Positions 1-5,832 of a stretch of DNA of 7,510 nucleotides are shown in pieces. This DNA comes from Flavobacteriales bacterium. Its GTDB lineage: Bacteria > Bacteroidota > Bacteroidia > Flavobacteriales_D > Sanyastnellaceae. Numbering within the stretch: position 1 is the first letter of the stretch; every line of letters starts with the position of its first letter. Location: the NCBI GenBank assembly GCA_028825055.1, contig JAPKAW010000084.1, positions 1-7,510 on the forward strand, in the 5' to 3' direction. Under the pieces are notes generated by a model that did no database searches, was not told the origin of the DNA, and worked only from the letters and a program-made list of their open reading frames with translations. The position numbers and the translations under genes are program-made.

Positions 1-1
1 A

Positions 2-211
2 TTACTGTGCAATCTCGCCTGCGTAAGCGTGCAAAGTCTGCAATTCAGTTTCACTCACCAATAACGCTTGCTTCAACCCTCCATTTTCAGCACGCAATTC
101 ATCGCATCGACGCTGCGTACGCGCCAATTCGTTTTTTAATCGCATGAATTCTTTGAGGGCTGACACGCGCTCTTCGCGAGCTGTTTCCAATTGGAGCATG
201 AGATCTTGCAT
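2..211 (-). CDS. Small coiled-coil protein, 69 aa, function unknown
   Basis: This is a complete small ORF: ATG at 211-209 and TAA at 4-2, so it is not cut by the window edge. An in-frame TGA lies 30 bases upstream with no other ATG between, which fixes the start. A heptad pattern runs through nearly the whole protein: a positions L4, A11, A18, L25, T32, L39, L46, S53, L60, I67 and d positions L8, R15, F22, L29, C36, N43, L50, L57, A64. It is rich in Glu, Arg, Gln and Leu, and has no signal peptide or membrane segment, so a cytoplasmic helical oligomer is likely. It lies 100 bases downstream of the MFS gene on the same strand. From memory, many Bacteroidota carry a small coiled-coil ORF just before zapA (cell division). 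That would fit here, but the next gene is outside the window. No RBS is visible. I am fairly sure it is coding, and unsure of its role. Confidence 0.6.
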   Translation of the reverse strand: MQDLMLQLETAREERVSALKEFMRLKNELARTQRRCDELRAENGGLKQALLVSETELQTLHAYAGEIAQ

Positions 212-311
212 ACTACAAAGAACGCATCCGAGAAGGTGTCATTCAAAGGAGCAGTCATTCACTTATCCACCTTTTCCGGTTCATTTCAACAACAACAATA
301 AACCTGGTATA

Positions 312-1505
312 TCAGGCCCATTTCTTGCGGAAAATCCAAAGAAAAACAGAACTCACGACTCCAAGCACCGCACAAAAGGCATAAAGTTTAGGAATGGCTT
401 CAAGGTTTCCAGAGAACCGATAGCCGGAGGATACTGCACCAAACCCAATGCCAAGTTCCAGCGCCATGAGCATGGTACCAAGTGCCAATGCGATCTTTCC
501 CGGTTTGGCCAAGTCAGCAGTCCAAGCAAAAATTGTTGGCATGTTAATCCCAACAGACGCCCCATAAACCAAACCAGCAATTGTAGCCGACAATTTCGAA
601 TCGGCATAGGCTAAGCCCATCATCCCCACCGCTAGAAGCAAGCCTCCGATGACAAGGAGCGGCACTCTACCATACTTATCGGATGCCTTTCCTGCGACAA
701 ACCGCATGGCAATGGAGGAAGCAACAATGATAGAATTGAAAGAACCTTTGTATACATACCCCAATGAATCAACAAAATCAGGCGTGATCGTAAGGAAGGT
801 TCCAAAAGCAAATGCGACCGGAAGTAAAGCAACGGATGATGGCCAAGACGACCAATCCAGCACCGGACCACGGAATACATTCATGTCCTTCCATTGCACT
901 TTACGCGAGCCAGGCAACGACTCCGGTAGCCTGTAGGTCAAAATCAAGGCAATGATGCCCAACACACTAGACCCTATAAACATTGCATCAAACCCGTATT
1001 CAACAGTCAACCAACTTCCAAGCGCAGGCCCTCCTGCCATGCCAGCATTGCCCGCGACGCCAAGATAGCCCAGCGCTTCTCCTCTCCGATTCAGTGGTGT
1101 GATGTCAGTCAGGAAAGCCGTGGTTCCGGTGGGGCGAAAACCGGTACTCATGCCATGCAAAAGTCGAAGCAATAGAAAGCACCAAACGGCAATCGGCAAC
1201 GAACCGCTCCACGATGGGAATGATGTGGCGTGAACCCATCCCACACCGATATAGCATACACCAGCGATCACCGTAACCCAGGTTCCAAACAACATGACGG
1301 GACGTCGTCCAGCATGATCGGCAATCCGCCCACTCAGGAAACGCGAGAAAAATGCTCCTACCGTGAATAAACCAATAATCCATCCGATCAAATCAGGTCG
1401 ACCCAGTTCCGCCAAATAGCCGGGCAATTCAGGCATAACCATGCCGAAGCTAGCCATGAACAATACAGTGCTACCGCACAGCATCCAAAATTTTCTTGAA
1501 AACAT
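312..1505 (-). CDS. MFS transporter, 12 TM, efflux-like
   Basis: This is a 397-residue integral membrane protein of the major facilitator superfamily, a proton-coupled type of secondary transporter. About twelve hydrophobic segments are visible. The family motif A follows TM2 (GRIADHAGRRP, 59-69) and recurs in the second half (GKASDKYGRVP, 272-282). A TM4 segment RLLHGMSTGFRPTG (114-127) carries the conserved Arg, and TM5 has a motif C-like stretch (GNAGMAGGPALGSWL, 152-166). Motif C is typical of drug/proton antiporters, so export is more likely than uptake; the substrate is unknown. The frame also opens with a GTG at 1538 that would add 11 polar residues. I prefer ATG at 1505 because a candidate promoter at 1546-1579 would start transcription close to 1538, and because AAAGG sits 3 bases before the ATG. 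The gene is divergent from the repeat protein at 1574-1981. No frameshift or truncation is seen. Confidence 0.9.
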   Translation of the reverse strand: MFSRKFWMLCGSTVLFMASFGMVMPELPGYLAELGRPDLIGWIIGLFTVGAFFSRFLSGRIADHAGRRPVMLFGTWVTVIAGVCYIGVGWVHATSFPSWSGSLPIAVWCFLLLRLLHGMSTGFRPTGTTAFLTDITPLNRRGEALGYLGVAGNAGMAGGPALGSWLTVEYGFDAMFIGSSVLGIIALILTYRLPESLPGSRKVQWKDMNVFRGPVLDWSSWPSSVALLPVAFAFGTFLTITPDFVDSLGYVYKGSFNSIIVASSIAMRFVAGKASDKYGRVPLLVIGGLLLAVGMMGLAYADSKLSATIAGLVYGASVGINMPTIFAWTADLAKPGKIALALGTMLMALELGIGFGAVSSGYRFSGNLEAIPKLYAFCAVLGVVSSVFLWIFRKKWA

Positions 1506-1545
1506 GGGCCTTTCAGCGGAGGAGGATGCAGTGTTCACTTGGCGG

Positions 1546-1579
1546 CAAAAATAACACCCCCTATCTTGGTTCCATGCAA
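1546..1579 (-). promoter_or_regulatory. Candidate Bacteroidota-type promoter for the MFS gene
   Basis: On the minus strand, TATTTTTG (1553-1546) matches the Bacteroidota -7 consensus TAnnTTTG at every fixed position. A TTG (1579-1577) lies 23 bases upstream, at the upper end of the usual -33 spacing. Transcription would begin near 1539, leaving about 34 bases of leader before the ATG at 1505. The -33 part overlaps the first codons of the opposing repeat-protein gene. Such short motifs also occur by chance. Confidence 0.4.
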
Positions 1580-1981
1580 TATCCTGCCAAAGTCTTGCTT
1601 GCTTGGGGCGAAGCCATCAGCGGGAACCGCCAATTGCTCGATTGGTTGATGAAAAATGGGTACCCGGAATTGGGAATGACCTGCCACGCCCTCCGCTTGG
1701 TCGATACGGCGCGCGCTTGGTTGATGAGCAACGGACACCCCCATTTAATGGCCCTAGTCAATGGGGCCGAGGGCAATAAAAAGGCCATCGTTTGGCTGTA
1801 TCAATACGGATATACGTATCTGGCAGACATGGCTTTAGGTGCGGACAACGATGATGATGCAATCCAACGGCTCATTGCAGCAGAGCAAAGGGAATGGGCG
1901 GGCGTTGCCTTGAAAATTCGTTCTGTTAAAAATCAAATCGAAGAGCGCCACAACGATGTGCACAGCCTTTCTCCCGATTGA
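1574..1981 (+). CDS. Uncharacterised protein of four 25-residue repeats
   Basis: This is a 135-residue soluble protein and the only plus-strand gene. I do not know a named family for it. After a leader (residues 1-18) it consists of four gap-free 25-residue units: 19-43, 44-68, 69-93 and 94-118. The pattern is roughly x-x-A-I-x-W-L-x-x-x-G-Y-x-x-L-x-x-h-A-h-G-A-x-x-x. W24, W49 and W74 are exactly 25 apart, as are G29, G54, G79 and L33, L58, L83; the fourth unit has diverged. The unit looks like two short helices joined at a Gly, as in ankyrin- or TPR-like solenoids, so a protein-binding scaffold is a reasonable guess. A polar helical tail follows (119-135). ATG 1574 is chosen because the leader begins just before the repeat-like region. 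ATG 1526, with GGAGG three bases ahead, would give 151 residues and is a real alternative. It converges with the M16 gene, 14 bases apart. Confidence 0.75.
   Translation: MQYPAKVLLAWGEAISGNRQLLDWLMKNGYPELGMTCHALRLVDTARAWLMSNGHPHLMALVNGAEGNKKAIVWLYQYGYTYLADMALGADNDDDAIQRLIAAEQREWAGVALKIRSVKNQIEERHNDVHSLSPD
1628..1927 (+). repeat. Four tandem 75-base coding repeats (25 aa each)
   Basis: Four consecutive 75-base units begin at 1628, 1703, 1778 and 1853. They are recognisable at protein level (W-L near position 6-7, Gly at 11, aromatic at 12, Leu at 15) but poorly conserved as DNA, so they are old duplications rather than a recent array. A half unit may precede them (residues 3-18). Confidence 0.65.
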
Positions 1982-1995
1982 ATAGCCCGGTCGCT

Positions 1996-3270
1996 TCAGC
2001 GATCCAAGTAAACCAAATGACTCAATCCTTCAGGGGCGAGAACCTCGTTGGCTAGTCTCAGTACATCTTCCGCGGTGATGGCCTCTACGGAGGCGAAAAC
2101 AGATTCCAATGACTCCACGCGGTCATAGAGCATGAAGCTCTTTCCCAACCCCGTCATCATGCTACTGCCTGAATCTTGAGAAAGCGCGATATGGCCCAAG
2201 ACCTGTTGCTTGATGTCATGAAGCTGACGCACACCCAGTTTTTTCTCTCTGAGCTCTCGCAATTCTTTCAATACCAATTTCTCCGCACGAGCATGCAACC
2301 GCCTGTCTGTACCGAAATAAACACTAAACGTACCGACGTCGCTGTAGGGCGTATATGCACATTCAATGTTATACGCCATTCCGTGCTTCTCTCGCACATT
2401 TAAACTCAAGCGATTGTTCATCGTAGGTCCTCCTAAATGGTTCGCTAAAAGAGCCAATCCGAGTCGATCCGAATGGTCACTTCCGTGCGTCACGGTGCCC
2501 ATCATATGATGCACTTGGTGAATGTCCTTCGCGGTGCGCAAATCAAAAGACTGGTAGTTTTTAAACGGAATCCGTTCCAACTTCGCTTTACCACTTGGGA
2601 TGGCCGCGAAGTGTTTCTCGCACATCCGCAATACCTTCTTCCACGGTGTTGCGCCCACCGCACTGAATACCATTTGATCCGTTTGATAGTGACGATCGAC
2701 AAACCCTTTGAGCACCGTCCGGCTCATTTGGGAAACAGATTCTTTGGTTCCAAGAATATTACCTCCCAGCGGATGGCCTGCAAATAAGCGTTCTTCAAAC
2801 TCATCGAAAATAGCTTCCGCCGGACTGTCTAAATAGGCGTTCAGTTCATCGAGAATAACATCGCGCTCTTTCACGATTTCCTTTTCTGGAAAAGTCGCTT
2901 GAAACGTAATGTCAGCGATCAACTCCACAGCACGTTCCAGATGTTGTTCTGAAAAGGCCGCGTAAATCCAGGTGTCCTCTTTGGATGTGTAGGCGTTGAA
3001 TTCACCGCCAACGGTGTCCAACCGATTTAGGATGTGAAATGCTTTGCGTTTTTGTGTTCCCTTGAACAGCGTATGCTCAATAAAGTGCGCTGCACCAGAC
3101 TCACCGTGTTGCGCAATTTCGTCACGAGAACCCGCGTTGATCACGAGACCACAATGGGTTACCGGACGTGGCACCTGCTTGTAAATGATTCGAAAACCAT
3201 TTTCAAGTCGCGCTGTATGCAACTCTTCCTTTCCCCAGTGAGGGAGGCTTTTCGAAGTGGTCTTAGACAC
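1996..3270 (-). CDS. M16 family zinc metallopeptidase (processing-peptidase-like)
   Basis: This is a 424-residue single-unit member of the M16 (pitrilysin/MPP) family, which cleaves peptides with a zinc-bound water. The inverted zinc motif HxxEH is intact (H62, E65 catalytic, H66). The third ligand is E142, 76 residues after H66, as in mitochondrial processing peptidase beta. GGEFNAYTSKEDT (88-100) is the usual strand beside the active site. The C-terminal M16_C half carries the R/Y region (R293, Y300) that binds substrate. There is no signal peptide, so it is probably cytoplasmic. It starts with GTG at 3270; an in-frame TGA is the codon immediately before, so no longer form exists, and no early ATG is present. 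It follows the DUF3127 gene by 45 bases on the same strand. The natural substrate cannot be read from the sequence. Confidence 0.92.
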   Translation of the reverse strand: MSKTTSKSLPHWGKEELHTARLENGFRIIYKQVPRPVTHCGLVINAGSRDEIAQHGESGAAHFIEHTLFKGTQKRKAFHILNRLDTVGGEFNAYTSKEDTWIYAAFSEQHLERAVELIADITFQATFPEKEIVKERDVILDELNAYLDSPAEAIFDEFEERLFAGHPLGGNILGTKESVSQMSRTVLKGFVDRHYQTDQMVFSAVGATPWKKVLRMCEKHFAAIPSGKAKLERIPFKNYQSFDLRTAKDIHQVHHMMGTVTHGSDHSDRLGLALLANHLGGPTMNNRLSLNVREKHGMAYNIECAYTPYSDVGTFSVYFGTDRRLHARAEKLVLKELRELREKKLGVRQLHDIKQQVLGHIALSQDSGSSMMTGLGKSFMLYDRVESLESVFASVEAITAEDVLRLANEVLAPEGLSHLVYLDR

Positions 3271-3315
3271 TCAGTTCAGCATTTGACCCCACCCTGTTTC
3301 CTTCTGAGAATTCGT

Positions 3316-3684
3316 TCAAAAGGGAAGATCGTCATCATCAGCTGCAGGAGCAGTAGGCATCGGAGGAACTTCCGGCATCGGCGTCGCAGCAACGGCATCC
3401 GGTGATGCTGCAGCAGCAGATTCACCGGATTCTACGCGCCACGCATTGAGGTCGACATAGAATTTGTCATTGTATTCATTCCCGCGGATATCGAACTTTA
3501 CCAAAACAGGGTCGCCTTCTTGAAGCTTAGCGATTTGTTCCGTTCGTTCTTTAACCGTCGTGAATTTTACATCCTGCGGATACTGTTCTTCCGTTGTGAT
3601 TACAAATTCGCGTTTGTAAAATCCACTTGGAAAATCTTGTTGTTCGAAGATTTTTTTAACCTTCCCTTTCATTTCAAAACCCAT
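3316..3684 (-). CDS. DUF3127 protein with SSB-like acidic C-terminal tail
   Basis: This is a 122-residue protein matching the Bacteroidota family DUF3127 as I recall it: a compact beta-rich domain at 5-84 with the typical elements KREFVITTEEQYP (24-36) and FDIRGNEYNDKFYVDLNAW (64-82). A low-complexity Ala/Pro/Ser linker (85-115) follows, and the chain ends in DDDDLPF (116-122). This layout (small OB-like domain, disordered linker, acidic tail ending in Pro-Phe) is that of bacterial single-stranded DNA-binding protein, whose tail docks repair and replication enzymes. A nucleic-acid role or binding to the same partners is therefore plausible but unproven. ATG at 3684 is annotated. ATG at 3672 (residue 5) would fit the usual family start equally well. 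It lies between the flavin reductase (68-base gap) and the M16 peptidase. Confidence 0.88.
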   Translation of the reverse strand: MGFEMKGKVKKIFEQQDFPSGFYKREFVITTEEQYPQDVKFTTVKERTEQIAKLQEGDPVLVKFDIRGNEYNDKFYVDLNAWRVESGESAAAASPDAVAATPMPEVPPMPTAPAADDDDLPF

Positions 3685-3752
3685 TCAACGAAGGTATCGA
3701 TGTGGAATCAAACTGCATAAGAAAGCGCAAGAAAAAAATAAGAGACCTTGAA

Positions 3753-4664
3753 TCAACCGGGATTAAAAGCTAAGAGTGCCTTGATAGCCAGCTCTGGTTG
3801 GCCTTGAGCAATGTGATCCACCGCAAATCGATGCAACGCAAGCTCCAATGCAGCGCCATTGTCTTCGTGTTCCATGAACAAGTCCGACAATTCCAACAGC
3901 TTGAAGTCGTTGACTTCGGTTTCATCAGGCCACTCTTGAAGAGCGCCCAATTGAGCCAAATCACTGCCTGTCAACAAACTGCTTTCACGCACTTCTTTGG
4001 GCAATGCGTCCACTCCGATACCTGGAGAAGACATGGGTTTAGGTAAATCAAACAACGCATCTCCTGATGCGCGAACGTAAGAACTCCCTCCACATCGTCC
4101 AACCAAATCCAACTTTTGCGGATCTGGATGGCCTTTCTCATTGAGTACGTCATTGCGGAAATGCATGCGAAGCACTTCACAAATAACCAACTGCCCTGCT
4201 CCTCCTTGATCTCCTAAAGCATCAACGCGCAACACTTTGCATTCCAATTGGACAGGACTTTCGGCAACACGAAATGGCTTGACCTGATCTGAAGGCAAAG
4301 GAGTTAGCCCCGTTTTTTCAAATTCGTCGACCCCTTCTGGGAAATCTGAACTAGCAAGAGAACACTGGTGGACCATAGCGAAATCAACCAAGTTGATCAC
4401 CACTTCAGGAACCACCTTTACATTGTCCAACGTGTGTTTTGTCGTGTTATCTCGCAACCGTCTAGCCGGCGAAAAAATTACCACCGGAGGCTGGGCAGAG
4501 AACACATTGAAGTAGCTAAAAGGTGCAAGATTGGGTCTTCCATCGGCATCAACGGTGCTGGCAAAAGCGATGGGCCTCGGAGCAATTCCACCCAAAAGTT
4601 TGGCATGCAAATCACCCGGATTCAATGACACGGGGTCAAAGGAAGTGTGGTCATGTTTTATCAT
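3753..4664 (-). CDS. Flavin reductase-like FMN-binding protein
   Basis: This 303-residue protein belongs to the flavin reductase-like split-barrel family (COG1853), whose members bind FMN and reduce flavin with NAD(P)H or act as related oxidoreductases. The domain covers about residues 10-205. Hallmarks are GGIAPRPIAFAST (25-37), NLAPFSYFNVFSAQPP (45-60), and the run MVHQCSLASSDFPEGVDEFE (97-116). Residues 206-303 form an extra, largely helical and acidic region with no motif I recognise. From memory, Bacteroidota versions of this protein often have such an extension. ATG at 4664 lies 2 bases after the purE stop (TGA-TC-ATG), so the two genes are likely translationally coupled and co-transcribed. 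No clear terminator follows; only a T7 run is found about 14 bases after the stop. The exact substrate is unknown. Confidence 0.87.
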   Translation of the reverse strand: MIKHDHTSFDPVSLNPGDLHAKLLGGIAPRPIAFASTVDADGRPNLAPFSYFNVFSAQPPVVIFSPARRLRDNTTKHTLDNVKVVPEVVINLVDFAMVHQCSLASSDFPEGVDEFEKTGLTPLPSDQVKPFRVAESPVQLECKVLRVDALGDQGGAGQLVICEVLRMHFRNDVLNEKGHPDPQKLDLVGRCGGSSYVRASGDALFDLPKPMSSPGIGVDALPKEVRESSLLTGSDLAQLGALQEWPDETEVNDFKLLELSDLFMEHEDNGAALELALHRFAVDHIAQGQPELAIKALLAFNPG

Positions 4665-4666
4665 GA

Positions 4667-5182
4667 TCAGGCCTGTGGCCGGTGATTTTCAACCCGCTCA
4701 ATCGACGCTTCCACTTTACTTTTTAGGGCCTCCTTGAAAGCCTCCATTCGGTCCATCAAAGCAACGTCTCCAATGGCGACCATTTGAGCTGCTAGAATCC
4801 CTGCATTGCGGCCCCCATCCAGCGCCACAGTGGCAACAGGAACTCCTGATGGCATCTGTAAAATACTCAAAACGGAATCCCATCCATCGATGGAATTGCT
4901 ACTCAAAATGGGGACGCCGATAACCGGCAGTGGCGTGATGGATGCCGTCATACCTGGCAAATGAGCAGCCCCTCCTGCTCCGGCTATGATGACTCGAATT
5001 CCTCTGGACCGGGCATTCTTGGCATGTTGCATCATGCGCTCGGGTGTACGATGCGCTGACACCACAGTCATTTCATAAGACACAGACAATTCCTCCAAAA
5101 CGGCAGCAGCTTTTTCCATGACTAGAAGGTCACTTGCTGATCCCATAATAATACTCACCAAAGGGGGGGACTTGGATTCCAT
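4667..5182 (-). CDS. purE: N5-CAIR mutase PurE (purine biosynthesis)
   Basis: PurE interconverts N5-carboxyaminoimidazole ribonucleotide and CAIR, a cytoplasmic step in de novo purine synthesis. In the usual bacterial route it works with PurK. The 171 residues match the usual short single-domain PurE. Visible signatures are GSASD (14-18, phosphate binding), SAHRTP (42-47) with catalytic His44, GAGGAAHLPGM (68-78) with His74, and LQMPSGVPVATVA (108-120). The ATG at 5182 comes 7 bases after the bifunctional nuclease stop, and the TGA lies 2 bases before the flavin reductase, so purE is the middle gene of a tight trio. Codons 5-7 contain a run of seven C (5169-5163). purK is not in the window, unlike lineages where purE and purK are adjacent. 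No PurR site or purine riboswitch is apparent. Confidence 0.96.
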   Translation of the reverse strand: MESKSPPLVSIIMGSASDLLVMEKAAAVLEELSVSYEMTVVSAHRTPERMMQHAKNARSRGIRVIIAGAGGAAHLPGMTASITPLPVIGVPILSSNSIDGWDSVLSILQMPSGVPVATVALDGGRNAGILAAQMVAIGDVALMDRMEAFKEALKSKVEASIERVENHRPQA

Positions 5183-5189
5183 GCTGCGC

Positions 5190-5777
5190 TTAATTGGTTT
5201 TTTTCAATTGATCAATTTGGTCCCGCAATTGAGACGCCTTCTCGTAATCTTCTCGAGTCAGCGCTTGTGCCAATTCGTTTTCAAGTTCTTTTAACGAGGG
5301 GGCATTCGGCTTCACTTCTACAATTTCTTCTTCTGTGTCATCAAAGGCATCTTCTGACTCCTCCAATTCTTCGGCTTTTATTCCGGCTGTCTGCAACACG
5401 GATTCGTAGCATTGAATGGAGCAACCAAATCGATACGCCAAGGCCACCGCATCACTAGGACGACAATCAATTTCAACTTCTTTGGTATTGTCCGCACAAA
5501 TTAACTTGGCGAAAAAAATGCCCTCAACCATGTTATAAATGAGAACCTCTGTGACGCGAATCCCAAAAGCAGTGAACCCCGATTTAAATAAGTCATGGGT
5601 CAATGGACGGGAAGCCTTCATCTTTTCCATTTCAATGGCGATGGCTTGCGCCTCTGCTCCACCGATGACAATGGGCAATTTGCGATTGCCCGTCACTTCA
5701 CCCAAAACCATCGCGTACGCACCGGAGGAAGATCCGCTCAGGGCAATATCCGTGATTTCCATTTCAACCTTCTTCAT
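5190..5777 (-). CDS. Bifunctional nuclease family protein (DUF151) with UVR motif
   Basis: This 195-residue protein combines a DUF151/BFN domain (about 3-130) with a C-terminal UVR motif (about 161-193). BFN marks include GAYAMVLGEVTGNRKLPIVIG (19-39), EAQAIAIEMEKMKASRPLTHDL (42-63) and the segment IDCRPSDAVALAYRF (103-117). Plant and bacterial homologues have been reported to cleave RNA and DNA. The UVR motif, with core ALTREDYEKASQLRDQI (172-188), is the short helical hairpin that links UvrB to UvrC. The two parts are joined by an acidic stretch (136-153). There is no signal peptide. The ATG at 5777 is fixed by an in-frame TAG immediately before it. The gene sits 51 bases after etfA, with a candidate promoter in the gap, and 7 bases before purE. 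The etfB-etfA-BFN order is, as far as I recall, common in Bacteroidota. The biological substrate is not known. Confidence 0.92.
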   Translation of the reverse strand: MKKVEMEITDIALSGSSSGAYAMVLGEVTGNRKLPIVIGGAEAQAIAIEMEKMKASRPLTHDLFKSGFTAFGIRVTEVLIYNMVEGIFFAKLICADNTKEVEIDCRPSDAVALAYRFGCSIQCYESVLQTAGIKAEELEESEDAFDDTEEEIVEVKPNAPSLKELENELAQALTREDYEKASQLRDQIDQLKKTN

Positions 5778-5798
5778 CTACTTGGATTCCGTTCGTTG

Positions 5799-5832
5799 CA
5801 AAGTTACGTTGGCAATTCGATTCAAGAATCAA
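5799..5832 (-). promoter_or_regulatory. Candidate promoter for the BFN-purE-flavin reductase group
   Basis: In the 51-base gap after etfA, minus-strand TAACTTTG (5806-5799) fits TAnnTTTG at every fixed position. TTG trinucleotides lie 16 bases (5825-5823) and 23 bases (5832-5830) upstream as possible -33 elements. The motif ends 21 bases before the BFN ATG. A small inverted repeat, GATTC-AA-GAATC on the plus strand (5819-5830), covers the -33 zone and the etfA stop codon. Confidence 0.4.

Noticed and set aside
288..300. CAA trinucleotide run between the MFS gene and the coiled-coil ORF
   Set aside because: About four units only; this is short and common in AT-rich spacers.
303..316. CCTG/CAGG inverted repeat at the end of the MFS gene
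   Set aside because: A four-pair stem without a T tract is too weak to call a terminator.
144..614. Plus-strand open frame of 156 residues
   Set aside because: It lies mostly opposite the MFS gene, has basic, low-complexity composition and no motif; it is an antisense shadow.
1989..2004. Small hairpin (TCGC-TTCA-GCGA core) between the convergent genes
   Set aside because: The stem is only 4 to 6 pairs with a wobble, and no T run follows on either strand, so it is not a supportable terminator.
2473..2787. Plus-strand open frame inside the M16 region
   Set aside because: It is antisense to a clearly conserved zinc peptidase and shows no domain of its own.
3732..3738. T7 run (minus strand) after the flavin reductase stop, as a terminator or -7 element
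   Set aside because: No stable hairpin precedes it, and TATTTTTT differs from TAnnTTTG at the last base with no TTG at suitable distance.
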